Shown: positions 42,815 through 53,999 of the stretch, one piece after another
How positions within the stretch are numbered: the first letter of the stretch is position 1
How the letters are laid out: each line of letters begins with the position of its first letter
Source: Ziziphus jujuba
Taxonomy: Eukaryota > Streptophyta > Magnoliopsida > Rosales > Rhamnaceae
DNA: 64,000 nucleotides
Direction: 5' to 3'
Assembly: GCF_031755915.1 (NCBI RefSeq)
Contig: NC_083387.1
Location: 14,591,001-14,655,000 of the forward strand
The notes under the pieces: model-generated
Seen by the model: the letters and a program-made list of their open reading frames with translations, nothing else
Database searches by the model: none
Told to the model about the DNA's origin: nothing
Position numbers and translations under genes: made by a program

Positions 42815-44048
42815 TTTATATATTAATAGTTAAACATTTCAAACTTCATCGAGATTGATATGTTGCATTTTAAATTTTTTTTTTTTTGGTATTATACATC
42901 CCAAACTATCTATTTGCTTACTCCATTGATTTTTTTGTTAAAAATGCATAATAAAATGATCATGTGTTGTGCATGTGCTCATCAAACGAGGATAGATCAG
43001 ATAATTTTATTGTTCTTAGGTTAGAAACTAGGACTTCAAAAATGGAATTTTAGCCCCAATTTTGTCACATATAATGTTGTTAATATAATTTTTTAAATTA
43101 CAACTTTGATAAATAGATATGCTAAGTTCTGATGCTGAAATTATGCAACATTACTTCGGACCAAAATACACAATCTTTTCAGTTTTGACTAGAACACCAT
43201 AACAACTCAATCTACATGGGAAAAATAGTTTATAGTTGTGCCTGGGGCAACATTATTCTCGAATTCTGTTTGAAAAAGATTTGAAACACATAATATAAAA
43301 CATATTGTATTAAGCTCCAGTGATTGTTCTCATCAGTAGACATGGATGTCCACACTAATGCCTCCCAGACAGTCGGCCCTAATAGAGCAAGTACTCTCCT
43401 TGCCCAACTTCTTCTTTGAATAATTTTGATGTGCACGGCATCGAAGCCAAAAGCATGTTATTCTTGCCAAACTCGGGTCATGACCTTCAAGATCAGATTT
43501 TGTTACCACAACTACAGAGCCATCATCAAATGAAACTAAATCTCGAGAAGCTGCTAATCCCAATGCGCTCTTTACAAGATTGATTTCTGAGCAGTAAGCA
43601 ACTGCATTCTTCACCTTCAGATGGTAGAATTCCTGAATTGTTTGAATTTACAATAAACAAAGGGAAAATTAGTAAGGCAACAGTAACAATTGTTTACACA
43701 AAAAGGCTCCAAGCCTCCAACAATGGATTTATGGCAGATAATTGATTAAACAGTGATTTACGGTAGTGAAGAGAAGTACAAGAAATTGAGTTGGTTCAGG
43801 CTAAAACTGGGGCTAAAATTCCAATTTTAAAGTCCTAATTTCTAACCTGAGAATAGTAAAATTATCTGATTTACCCTCACTTGATGAGCATGTGCACGAG
43901 ATATGATCATTTCATTATGCATTTTTAATAGAAGAATCAATAGTACAAGCAAATAAGAAGCTTGGGGTGCATAATGTCAGAAAAAAAAATTTAGGGTACA
44001 ATATGTCAACTTCGACAAAATTCGGAATACTTAGTTGCTAATATCCCA
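42815..44048. mobile_element. Long-inverted-repeat element C (MULE-like or foldback) with captured exon
   Basis: The left arm (about 42815-43063) and right arm (about 43805-44048) are inverted repeats of roughly 240 bp. For example AAAAATGCATAATAAAATGA at 42938 pairs with the reverse complement of TCATTTCATTATGCATTTTT at 43909; both arms end inwards in GGAATTTTAGCCCC (reverse complement GGGGCTAAAATTCC). Between the arms lies one exon-like segment (43333-43632). The outer ends are diverged and a target duplication cannot be fixed in the AT-rich flanks. There is no transposase. The element sits in the upstream region of MRS2-3. Confidence 0.65.
43333..43632 (-). pseudogene. Exon-like fragment of an unidentified gene inside element C
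   Basis: Exactly 100 open codons follow an acceptor-like AACAATTCAG/ at 43632 and end in a stop. The reading is EFYHLKVKNAVAYCSEINLV, KSALGLAASRDLVSFDDGSV, VVVTKSDLEGHDPSLARITC, FWLRCRAHQNYS and so on to VDIHVY. Codon use and composition look like a real terminal exon, with a 3'-UTR-like tail behind it. No matching upstream exons exist in the window and it is enclosed by inverted repeats, so it is best read as a captured fragment. I do not recognise the family. Confidence 0.5.
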
Positions 44049-44725
44049 TTTTTTAATCAATTTAAAATATTGTTATAACCTTTATTAATACTCTTTAAAA
44101 TTAAAAATTAACTTACAATCGATTTTCTCTCTCCCTTCCCTCTAATTATTTTACTTCGCTTTTCTTTTCAATTTTTTTAGATTTTCTCTCTACTTTTTTT
44201 TTTTTTTTGGTCTTTCTAGATTTATATTTCCACTTTCTATTTTTTACACTTTCTCTTATCTCTACTTTTCACCATAATACCATTCTACACATCCGATAGG
44301 ATAGAAGGAACTAAAGTAACATGTACTACTATATTGTCAACATTGTCTTATGGAAAATTGTATATAACACCCTAAATTACAAATAAAGTTAGAATAACTA
44401 ATTAATATGATAAAATTCAATAAATGACAATTTTTAATTGTAAAAAAATTTATATGTTTTTTTTTTGGAACAATAAAAATTAAAAAACTTCAATAAATAA
44501 TAATTTTTAATTGTAAAAAAAATTATGTGTTTTTTTTTTGTTTGCAACAATAAAAATTAAAAGTGATAAAAATATATATATTTGTATATTTCTCATGGTA
44601 ATAATGATAACAAAATTAAACATAAAGAAAACAAATGAATGAAAATAATTAAAATTAAACATATATATTAATTGTAAATATATCTTGGATTTTTTCCATT
44701 ATAATGCCTCTGCAAATATCATAGA
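44049..44725. other. AT-rich sequence, no gene
   Basis: Repeated words (TTTTTAATTGTAAAAAAATT with TTTTTTTGGAACAATAAAAA) occur twice at 44430-44480 and 44500-44560. It probably belongs to the 3' end of the CACTA element; no CACTA terminus was found. Confidence 0.45.
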
Positions 44726-46521
44726 TTATGAATCAATAGGAGGAGCAACAAGCCTATTAGTAGATACGGTCTTAAAATTGGTAACATGATTATCATGTAC
44801 TACAGGGTCTTCATGTGATAATTGAGTATGAGTATGAGAATGCGATGCCTTTCCATACGAATACTGCTGTCCAAGTAGATGATGTTGAGACTGTAGGTTA
44901 ATACCACATGCAGATGCTAACTCACTAATATTTCCAATGTTACTTTTCTTTTGAATGATCTTCAAAAGGCACTAGCAACAAGTTCTAGCTTGGTAATTCT
45001 CTCATTATCCTCGGATTTATTCTTATTTTGTGAACTTTGCCTGGATGTGAGGAAAAATTAGTCACTGTATAATTTTTACCTCTATTCCTAAGCCAACCTT
45101 CATATTTTTCGGTCCCCAAAGCTTTTGTAAGTATATCATTTGGTGATAAAGACTCAGTTTTCTCCTTCTTTTTCCTACTTCTTGAGGACATGTTACAATA
45201 TATATTAAATGAGTAAATGATTAGAAAATTACAATATTTAACAAAGAATTAATATATTGTGCATGGCAACAATAATAATAAAATAAAGCATAATTAAGTG
45301 AATGAAAAAAATATAAAATTAAAAACTAAAGAAAGATATCTATATTTCAATCATAACAATATATAAACTATAAAATCAATTATATATGTTAAAAAGTAAT
45401 TGTTAAACATTATCATTATATATTTTTATGTAAATCAATGCTCACAATTTATTTACCAAAATTTTAATTTCTTCATTTGCATATTTTCCATTTTTCCCCA
45501 TCCCTGCCCATGTCCATGGATATTCACGTTCTACGTATTCTTGAGTGCTTCTTTTAATTCGCTGCAAAATTTATGAATAAATAATAATAATTCTATGTGA
45601 ATAAAACAAAAAAATATATATATATATAGTTAAATGCAATAATAAATAGAAAATATATCATAGTTTTTTCCAATCTCACATACCTCATTGCACCCATTCT
45701 ATGGGGATACTTATTCAATTTTCTTCTTTGAGATTGTTGTTCACTTAATTCCTACAAAATTATAAATAAATCATTAGAAAATTAAGTAATTAATTTTTAA
45801 TAAATAATATAAATATATTTTTTACATAATTAATGACAACAAAATTATATAAGTAACATAAATATTGTGCATTTAATTAATACATATAGATACACCTTGA
45901 ACTCTTCTATCTTAGAAATTCATTGCACATGTTTTGTATTATGAATTGATACATTTCGAGTGGATACTTAAATGCTTCGGGTCTCTCAAAATATAGTCAA
46001 ACATATTTGGTGTACAAGTAACTCTTAAATTTTCTCCACTTCACCTCACAATTTTTAAGAGTTTCCTTCTTCAGTGGCTCATCTTTATTAGAATATTGCA
46101 GTGAATTGAAAACATATTTTAATAGTATTAATTAATCAATTAAAAATAACAAATTAGAAACCCAAAAAAAAAAATGCATACAAAGATATTAATATAAGTT
46201 AAATTATATATTAATTAATATACTAAAAAAATTCGTATTATATTTATAATATAAGTTAAGTCATATATTTATAATAAGTTAAACCAATAAAAATAAGTTA
46301 ATTCAATTACTAATAAATTTAATAATAAGTTAAGTTAAAGGAAGTAATAAAAATTCATAACTAAATATGCATTAAACAAATAATGTATTACCAGTATTGA
46401 ATTCTGTACTTTTGTTTTTGAATTGTTTTATCACTGCATTCCAATTAGGTATTATACTTTGGACTAATGACCTCTCTAAATTGTTTATTTGCACTGCTGC
46501 ATGATTGAGAGCAACTTCAAC
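44726..46521 (-). pseudogene. CACTA second ORF (Ptta/En/Spm transposase family), 3' part
   Basis: Exon-like blocks on the minus strand: 46395-46521 (VALNHAAVQINNLERSLVQS, then PNWNAVIKQFKNKSTEF), 45905-46105 (LKKETLKNCEVKWRKFKSYL, with one TGA), 45680-45760 (ELSEQQSQRRKLNKYPHRMG), 45470-45565 (STQEYVEREYPWTWAGMGKN) and 44726-45191 (LSPNDILTKALGTEKYEGWL, then a His/Gln-rich tail). PHRMG, the SPNDI-ALG block and the preceding coiled segment are typical of this family of DNA-binding proteins from CACTA elements. Donor and acceptor sites sit between most blocks. At least one nonsense codon is present. The first part of the gene is on the far side of the hAT insertion. Confidence 0.72.
46514..46521 (+). 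repeat. 8-bp target-site duplication, left, of the hAT element
   Basis: ACTTCAAC, against ACTTAAAC at 53352-53359 (7 of 8). Eight bases is the hAT length. Confidence 0.85.
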
Positions 46522-47394
46522 TAGGGGTGGGCTCGGTGCGGATTGGTTCGGTTTTATGGGTTTTTTTAAACCTAACTGACCAATTCGGTTTGGGTTGGAT
46601 ACATAACCGAACCGAACCGAACCCCAAATGCAACCCGAAACTGACCGAATCGACCATACTTGATCGGTTTGGGTTGGATTCGCGATTTGGGCTTCGTGTT
46701 GGGCCTCGGCCCTAATTGTATATATATTTCGAATTTGGTATTTTTTGGACCAACATTGTATAAAAAATTTTTTAGGCCTTTTTAATCATCAATCTATATT
46801 TTAAATTAGGTATTCTTTTCAAATTATTCTTTAAATTAAATAATTTTAACATACATCCATCCACCTAAACAAAAATACCAAATAAGTTAATTATTAAGCA
46901 TCAAACATATTAAATAATACAACACAAAATCATACAACTATAATACAAATCTACAACTACCACCACCTAATTATACACCATACATCAACAAATAAATTAT
47001 ATAACAAGTCTACAACCATTATTAGCTACAAAATAAAATACAACCCATATTTGAAATCTTAAATTTTAAAATGAACTTATAATTAAATAAACTAATAATC
47101 AATAAAAATGAAAATTATTTTGAATATTGTTTTCTTCCACATTCTCCATTGCATGAAAAGCCACCAGCAGCAACCACAAGCTCAATCTCACAATATGCCA
47201 TGCAAAGCTCACTACCTCAATAAACCAATTCCATTCATCCTTCAACAAACATTAAAATTATAAATAAACATTAAACATTAAGCATTAAATGTAAAGAATT
47301 AGCAATCAATAAACATTAAGTGTATTACTAAAATATTATCTAACTTAAAAGATAATTGATGATTTGGAATTAACAACAAACTTACCAAGTAATC

Positions 47395-49705
47395 ATAGAT
47401 CAATTAGGTGGAGGTAAACTTTGTTTTGTAACCCAAGATGCTCCTAAACAAATTAAAATATGATATTAAATTAATTAGTAAGCTAAAAGAAGTTGTAAAT
47501 ATTACTAAAAAATTTTAAAAGCTCTAAAATAGATAATAAAAATAAAATTACAAATAATAATAATAATAAAATTCTTACCCGATTCAATAGAATCATAATA
47601 TGCGACATCTTCCATTGGTACTTCAATTCTATAATCATATGTCATAGGCTTTGATTGCAACCAATTTTGAGAACAAATCAAAGCCTCCACCATTTTTGGA
47701 CCCAATGAACTTCGGAATGCATCAAGAATACGCCCTCCGGTACTAAAAGCAGATTCGGATGCTACTATAGAAACTGGAATGGCGTATACATCTATTGCAA
47801 TTTGAGATAAAATTCGATATTTTGTCCAATTATTTTTCCATCAAGCCAAAATATCAAAATTCTCACTCTCCACATCCTCACATGGATCAAACAAAAATTT
47901 ATCAACCTCATTCTTTATTTCCAATACATTTTTCTCCATTTTTCTTTTTATAAATTGTGATTCTTTCAAACGCCGACGATCATCTATGCTTCCATCATCC
48001 AATGAATCCATCATCATCCCACTTTGTTGTGCTTGCATTGATTGACTATCATTTGAATTTGATACTTTAGAACTCTCATTCATAGAATCAATTTCCTTAT
48101 AGAAGTTGTAAAGGTTAACTAAAGTATCTTTTACATCCCTAGTCAAAGATTCAACCATACCACTTTCATAAGCATCCTCAAAAAGATATGATACATATTC
48201 TAGCTTATATCGTGGATCAAGCACAACGGCAATAAGCAACAGCTTGTTGATATTTCCAAGTGAACCCCAATATTTGTCAAACTTTATCAACATTTTCTTT
48301 GCCATATCGGCCATCAAATGATTTTGACTATTACTCCATTCAACAAGTGCATTATATATCAAACTCAATTCATGAAAACATATATTAGAAGTAACAGTCA
48401 AAGAGGCACTAAATTTTAAGGTAACTTCATAAAAAGTAGCAAGAAATTTCAAAAAAACCTTTGCACTATCCCAATCTTTAATTAGAGGTGGTCCGGCTCT
48501 CTTCCTATTTCATCCTCTTCAAAATATCCAAGATAATGTCCATTAGCATCTATCATCCTATCAAAACCTTTTTGATACTTCAAAGCCGAGTTCAACATCA
48601 AATAGGTGGAATTCCAGCTAGTAGACACATCCAAAACCACAGTTTCTTTAAATTCAATTCTCTCATTCTCTACACATTCTTTAAATTTGTATAACCTTGA
48701 AGGAGATGATCAAACATCTCTAATAGCATTACGAATTTCAGCAATACTATCATGAATTTCCCTTAATCCAAATGTCACAATTAAATTTACAATATGTGCG
48801 GCACAACGAACATGTAAAAACTCACCATCCAAAACATTTCCTTTCCAATAATTTAATTTTCCTTTCAAAAAATTAATAGCCACATCATTTGAAGAAGCAT
48901 TATCAACCGTTATTGTGAAAACCCTTTCAATACCCCATTCAATCAAACAATTTTCTATAACCTTACCAATTGTCTCGCCCTTATGATTTTGCACAATACA
49001 AAAATTTATAATTCTCTTATGAAACTTCCAATCATCATCAATGAAATGAGTGGTAAGAGTCATGTAATTGTTATTTTGAATGGAAGTCCATGTGTCCGTC
49101 GTAAGACAAACCCTTTGCTTCCTCAATGAAAACACACTCTTCAAAATTTTTTTCTCATCTAAGTACAACTGAAACACATCTCTAGAAGTTGTTCTACGAG
49201 ATGGCAGTTCAAACTTAGGGTTCAAAGCATTACAAAAATTTCTAAACCCTTCCCCTTCAATGTGGCTAAATGGTAACTCGTTTATGATGATCATTTCTGT
49301 ACATGCAAGCCTACATGCCTCTTTACTAAATGTTGTACTCATAAAGACCAAATTGCTACTACCACTTTCAAATGAAAGAACTTGTTGCTTTTTATCCACC
49401 ATCCTACTAGAGTATTTTTTGCATTGGTTCATCAAATGGTTTCGCAATGTACTAGTTCTACACCTCTTGGTATTACATGCATAATCTACCCCACAATGTT
49501 TACATTTGCACCTAGGATTATTTGGATCATTATCTGGAATTTTTTCAAAATGTTTTCAAACCCAAGATGGAGCCCTAGAAAGTTTTCTCTTTTGCATTTT
49601 ATAAGGTTTATCCAACTGTGAAGGTTGAGATTCAGCTTTATCTGATTCATTTAAATACTCTTCCAATTCATTAATATCATACAAATCATTGTGGCCCTCA
49701 TCCAT
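47395..49705 (-). pseudogene. hAT-family transposase (BED zinc finger, RICESLEEPER-like), broken
   Basis: The frame starts MDEGHNDLYDINELEEYLNE at 49705. A BED-type zinc finger follows (CKCKHCGVDYACNTKRCRTS, TLRNHLMNQC). The central domain has VCLTTDTWTSIQNNNYMTLT, FTITVDNASSNDVAINFL and LHVRCAAHIVNLIV. Next are a DUF4413-like segment (48150-48460; WGSLGNINKLLLIAVVLDPR) and the C-terminal hAT dimerisation domain (47690-47845; IPVSIVASESAFSTGGRILD, SLGPKMVEALICSQNWL). Lesions: W-to-TGA near 49557, R-to-TGA at 48710, a frameshift near 48500, and W-to-TGA at 47841. The tail probably splices from SIES/GTAAGA (47565) to a short last exon at 47398-47445. The enzyme would cut and paste hAT elements; this copy cannot. 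Confidence 0.9.
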
Positions 49706-50345
49706 CTAGAACCTATTAAAAACAAAATAAACATATTGAAAAACATATATACAAAAAATATAGCAGCATAATCAAATTTCATGCGCAACTCCACGTATAA
49801 ATTATGAAAATGTCACAAATAGATTTTCATAACAACTTCACAGTAATCAAGTCACACATCACTTCACAATCTCCAAACTTCACAGCAAACAATTTCACAG
49901 CCTAGGCTTCACTACACTTTCCAAAAGCAATTTTTGACCTTCCCACATGCAAAAATAATGAGAAAAAGGCTAAGTAACTTACCTCCAAATAATAGACAAT
50001 CACACAATTGTTTGTGATTTTGGAATTAAACGAAGAAAAGGAATGCTATTCGATTTATGCAAGTCACGGTAGGCTGTTTGATTTTATCTGCAAAACAGGG
50101 GAAAAAAATATATTAGACCACAAAGCAAAATAAAAAAAAAAATTGCAATACTAATTAGAAAAAACAGAAAAAAAAAGTTTGCTATACACTTCTTCCATCC
50201 AAACTCCTGATGTTAAGACTGATTAGAAAAAATAGAATTCCATAGTTTCCATGTATAATATTTTATGTATTTAACATAGCATAGATTCTTTAAGTAATGG
50301 GAAACAACCACCAAAGGAAATTAAAAGAGAATAGATTCCAAAGAA
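49706..50345. other. Leader side of the hAT transposase, no other gene
   Basis: AT-rich sequence between the transposase start and the first captured exon; only short A-runs are notable. Confidence 0.5.
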
Positions 50346-50362
50346 TTAGAAGCTTATCAAAC

Positions 50363-50657
50363 CTGCCACATCTGTTCTACCATTTCGAGAGGAATTAGAT
50401 TCACTACCCAAATTAGTGCTGAGAGTTTGAGAAGCCTGTCCAACAGGTGATTCAGGGAAACTGCTTGGTCCTTGTTTTACTTTTGTGAATGAGTTGTCAA
50501 AAACAGGTTCGATCTCCACTACATCTGCAATTACTCCTGGAAGCTTCTCTAATAATCGTGATTGCTCTGAAGGTGCATGAAGAAGTAGCTTTCTTCCAAT
50601 ATATTCAGCGATTGTGAACAAAATTTGCAGGTTAAGGTTCGTATTCATATTTATCAA
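50363..50657 (-). pseudogene. Captured exon 3 of an unidentified gene inside the hAT element
   Basis: Open for more than 90 codons: ILFTIAEYIGRKLLLHAPSE, QSRLLEKLPGVIADVVEIEP, VFDNSFTKVKQGPSSFPESP, then a Ser-rich stretch ending NGRTDVAG with a donor-like GCAG/GTTTGA at 50363. At the 5' side a CTGCAA stands where CTGCAG would be expected for an acceptor. Read after exon 2 (51703-51753) the phase is consistent. The protein is not recognised; it looks like ordinary plant coding sequence, not transposon protein. Confidence 0.52.
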
Positions 50658-50731
50658 GACAAAAAGTTTTAGTTATGCATAAATAATTTTGAGTGACTTG
50701 AGGAAAAGAACCTCATATATATAAATATATA

Positions 50732-50758
50732 AATAAATATATATATATATATATATAT
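50732..50758. repeat. (TA)n microsatellite
   Basis: AT dinucleotide run within the hAT element. Another lies at 51378-51402. Confidence 0.9.
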
Positions 50759-50811
50759 GCAGCTTGTACTTTAAGTTTGACTTTGCAGATATAAGCACAT
50801 AAAAAATTTTA

Positions 50812-51702
50812 TGAGATTAGATAGTTTGGACTATTCGCAGCATCGCACACTGAGAAAAGAGTATGCCCCAGATAAAGAAATAGCATACGATCACATAAAT
50901 ATCATATTACTCTTAACAAAAAAGAGAAAAGGATATTCTCTCCGCCATCCTTTTTCATTTGCTCATTCAATTTGTTTCAGTAGAAGTGTAATTTCTTTTG
51001 CAATCCACTAAGGACATATTTGTCCAAACAAGGAAGAAGGATCAGATAACCAAATTCAAATGCTAATGAGAAAATGAATATTCTAAAAATTTGAATATGG
51101 ATTATAATGTAGAGTTCATAACAGTGTGGCAGATACCATATGAATGCAAACTCACTTTTATAAATCACCAGCAACACTCAAAATTATGAAGGTAAATTGG
51201 AAAAGAAACTTATAAAATTATGCATAACATGATGTGTCCATGAGAAACATATTAAAGCATGTTTTAACATGATGTAACAATATCTCTGTATGAACCATAA
51301 AGCAATACTATGAAGTACTTTAGTCACTCCATAGTAATACTTCGTGGTAAACAACTTCGTGATGCCACTTATCTATAAAATATATATATATATATATATA
51401 TATGGTATAATTTCTTATATTCATCTTTAGAATCTTGATATACCATCTAAAATCACAAAATTTAAGTCAATAGATTTTTGCTTTCACAGAAAAATTATGA
51501 ATTTACCATCCAAAAGCAATTTAAGAAATTACCCAATAAAAGTCTTCCTTGCCTAGAAGGCAGCCAAAGTCTTATAATCAAAGTGTTCAAACATTGATTC
51601 TTTATAGATAAAGACAAGATCAAAGTGTTCAAACATTGATTCTTTATAGATAAAGACAAGACATATCACAACATTATTTTAAGAGGTTAAGAAAGCCCAT
51701 AC
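50812..51702. other. Intron-like sequence between captured exons 3 and 2
   Basis: No coding frame. A 48-bp direct duplication (AAAGTGTTCAAACATTGATTCTTTATAGATAAAGACAAGA) occurs at 51580-51620 and 51620-51661. Confidence 0.5.
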
Positions 51703-51753
51703 ATGCTTTGTTGTATCCTCGTGTAGACTTCTGGCCTTCTCTTCAAGCTCCAC
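51703..51753 (-). pseudogene. Captured exon 2 of an unidentified gene inside the hAT element
   Basis: A 51-nt exon with acceptor GTTATAG/ and donor AAGCAT/GTATGG encodes VELEEKARSLHEDTTKH. It joins exon 1 (HHLQ/) and exon 3 (/ILFTIAEY) in phase 0. Confidence 0.5.
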
Positions 51754-52870
51754 CTATAACAAACAAGGTATTCTCTGGTTATAAAATTAAAATATATTTT
51801 TTGTTTTATTTTAATTGCAAATTTAACGCATAAAATCTTTAAAATTATTATCATATGAATTGTGCCTTAAGTTGATCAACCTATCAAATTCCATGGTTAG
51901 TCACCTCAGAATTCAACCAAAAAGGAAATAGATTAAAATTGACCTTCCCACAGTTTTCTTATTTTTGGAGATACTTTTGTTAAATCATCATCCCCTGAAG
52001 TAGTTAAGCATTTTTAACTAAAAATAGTCAATAAAAATAAAGAAAGACTAGTATAAATTGCAGAAGAAACAATGAGATGCAAACGAGTAAACTAATGTTG
52101 TTGATAAGAAATGTTCTTGATAATCTCCTAGTCCACCCTAAATCCTAATAAATGTTGTATAACTCGGATTAATTAGTAAGACATACTCTTTAAACAGAAC
52201 TGCTGAACATATAACCATACTGCATACATATGAAAGCCCACCCCTATGTAAAATGCCATAAAACACTCCTAATTCACAGAAAGCTAAAATCATGAAAGAA
52301 AAACAATATCAAGAAGACATATATGGTTAGCTTTCTTTTTTCACAACATAGATATGTAAGTGCTCTGTTCGATAAGTAAATATATATTAAGCTACATGGG
52401 ATGGTGGTTTGAATCGAGGTCATGATGAGCTTGGAATCAACCTAGAAAACATATATCCTTCCAGATAACATACACATATAAAAAATGAAGACTTTTAGTT
52501 GTTATGTATGTATATACCGTACGTATCTAATAATTTGGAATTCTGTACAGAGTTGCAAAAAAACTGAACTAGGTTTTCCTATTCAAATTCCCAAACTTTA
52601 CTCTCTCTCTCTCTCTTTCTCGCTCGATCTCTCTTTGTGGCTGTACACGGATTGGACTTTATATATTTATTTATTTATTTTTGGAGAACTCTAACCCCCT
52701 TTATAACATATATCATCATGAACTGCTAGGCACGAACCCTTCACTGATATCCGAACCGTCGGAATCAAACCCCAGTTGCCGAAACCGAAAATGTAACTAT
52801 GACAAATGCATCCAGGGAGTAAAAAAAATAAAAATCAATTCAAATTGAATAGATGCAGAGCTTGAGTTAC
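51754..52870. other. Intron-like sequence between captured exons 2 and 1
   Basis: No coding frame. A CT-rich simple repeat at 52600-52635 and a TTTA run at 52660-52680. Confidence 0.5.
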
Positions 52871-53034
52871 CTGCAGGTGGTGGCGAATGGCGATCGGCGA
52901 GGGAGCGACGAGTGGACTAGGTCCGATGCGGGCGGTTGTTCAAGTGGTGGTGTTGCTTGGGAGTTGGGAGTTCAATCGTGTGGTGGCTGGCCGGTGGCTG
53001 CTGCCTGCTAGGGTTTCAATTTTGTTTTATGAGA
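52871..53034 (-). pseudogene. Captured exon 1 and leader of an unidentified gene
   Basis: GC-rich first-exon-like sequence. The leader has the telo-box word AAACCCTAG (near 53005), common in plant promoters of housekeeping genes. The frame then opens after a TGA as TTARIGPSPLVAPSPIAIRH, HLQ, with donor CTGCAG/GTAACT at 52871. No ATG lies in this frame, so the piece is incomplete. Confidence 0.48.
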
Positions 53035-53351
53035 TTGTGCTGTCACTATTATGTATTATGTTTTATGAGATGAGGAATCCAACGGTGGTAATTAGATTGT
53101 GAAAGATCAAGGGTTTACAAAATTTCATAGAAATAATTTAATAAAAATAATTTTTACAAAATGGCTAAGTGGGTATGAATCGGTTCGGTTCGGTTTGGAT
53201 GGGTTAAAATTCCTTCCAACCCTAACCCGAACCAAAAATGTAAAATTTTTCTATGTATAACCCGACCAAACAGATTAAACAATAAAAACAAACCCAAACC
53301 TAACCAAATACTTCGGTTTGGTCGATTTAGATCGGTTTTTGTCCACTCCTA

Positions 53352-53536
53352 ACTTAAACCTCATTATATTTAAGTTCTAAATTTTTTCTTCCTCCAACAT
53401 CCTTCCTAAGACCTTGCATTATTGTAGGTTTTCTTCTTTTATGTTCTTTATCTGGAATACTTGATCCGACCTCATCACTTAATGACGACCTATTATCATT
53501 ATTATCTAGGAGTACTTGTTGAGCAAATGGGTCCAT
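53352..53536 (-). pseudogene. CACTA second ORF, 5' part
   Basis: Starts MDPFAQQVLLDNNDNRSSLS and continues DEVGSSIPDKEHKRRKPTIM, QGLRKDVGGRKNLELKYNEV, then a stop inside the target duplication. Across the hAT element the same frame resumes with EVALNHAAVQ at 46513. The stop is due to G-to-T in this copy of the duplication (GTTGAAGT became GTTTAAGT). An earlier in-frame start ten codons upstream (MFSIFSCTF) is possible but less like the family. Confidence 0.68.
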
Positions 53537-53609
53537 AAATGTACATGAAAAGATTGAAAACAAAAAATTAATTAAAACAAAATTAAAAAAATAAACAAAT
53601 TAACAAATT

Positions 53610-53990
53610 AAGTAAGCACAAATTAATTGACAATAATAACAAAAATTAAGCATATGTTAATGAACACATAAGCAACAAAAAATATAATAAAAAAAAATAT
53701 TACATGTATTTATCATGAGAACAATAACAGCAATAAGTTCTTTAAATTACTAACTTGAAAATTAATTAAGCACAAATTAATTGGCAATAATAACAAAAAA
53801 ATTAATTTAGCATAAGTTAATGTACACGTAACTAACAAAAAATATAATAAAAAATATTACATATATTTATTATTATGCAAACAATAACAACAATTCCATT
53901 AAATTACTAATTTGAAAATTAATTGAGCACAAATTAATTGACAATAATAACAAAAAAAAAAAAAAATAACTAAGCATAAGTTAATGAATC
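53610..53990. repeat. Tandem repeat, about 150-bp unit, 2.5 copies
   Basis: CACAAATTAATTG(A/G)CAATAATAAC recurs near 53617, 53767 and 53928. Each is followed by an AAAAATATAATAAAAAA-TATTACAT block and a TAAATTACTAA-TTGAAAATTAATT block. It lies between the two CACTA genes. Confidence 0.85.
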
Positions 53991-53999
53991 TAATTGTCA

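Larger units (their letters stand above)
46522..53351 (-). mobile_element. hAT transposon, 6.8 kb, inserted in the CACTA second ORF
   Basis: Ends are TAGGGGTGGGC (46522) and, inverted, TAGGAGTGGAC (53351), each followed by CGGTT/AACCG-rich subterminal sequence (46530-46680 and 53170-53340). An 8-bp duplication flanks it. Inside, on the minus strand, is a degenerate hAT transposase gene (47395-49705); the 5' part (49706-53351) contains three exon-like pieces of another gene. Removing the element and one duplication rejoins the CACTA reading frame. The single mismatch in the duplications and the four lesions in the transposase show that it is not recent. Confidence 0.88.

Noticed and set aside
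42815..44048. 43333-43632 as the last exon of a real gene upstream of MRS2-3
   Set aside because: No upstream exons are readable between 43.7 and 58 kb, which is CACTA/hAT sequence, and the exon is bracketed by 240-bp inverted arms.
49260..49621. Plus-strand frames opposite the hAT transposase
   Set aside because: Antisense shadows of the BED zinc-finger and central transposase segments.
52887..53102. Plus-strand 71-codon frame starting MAIGEGATSGLGPMRAVVQV
   Set aside because: Antisense to the GC-rich captured exon 1 and leader; no coding signature of its own.
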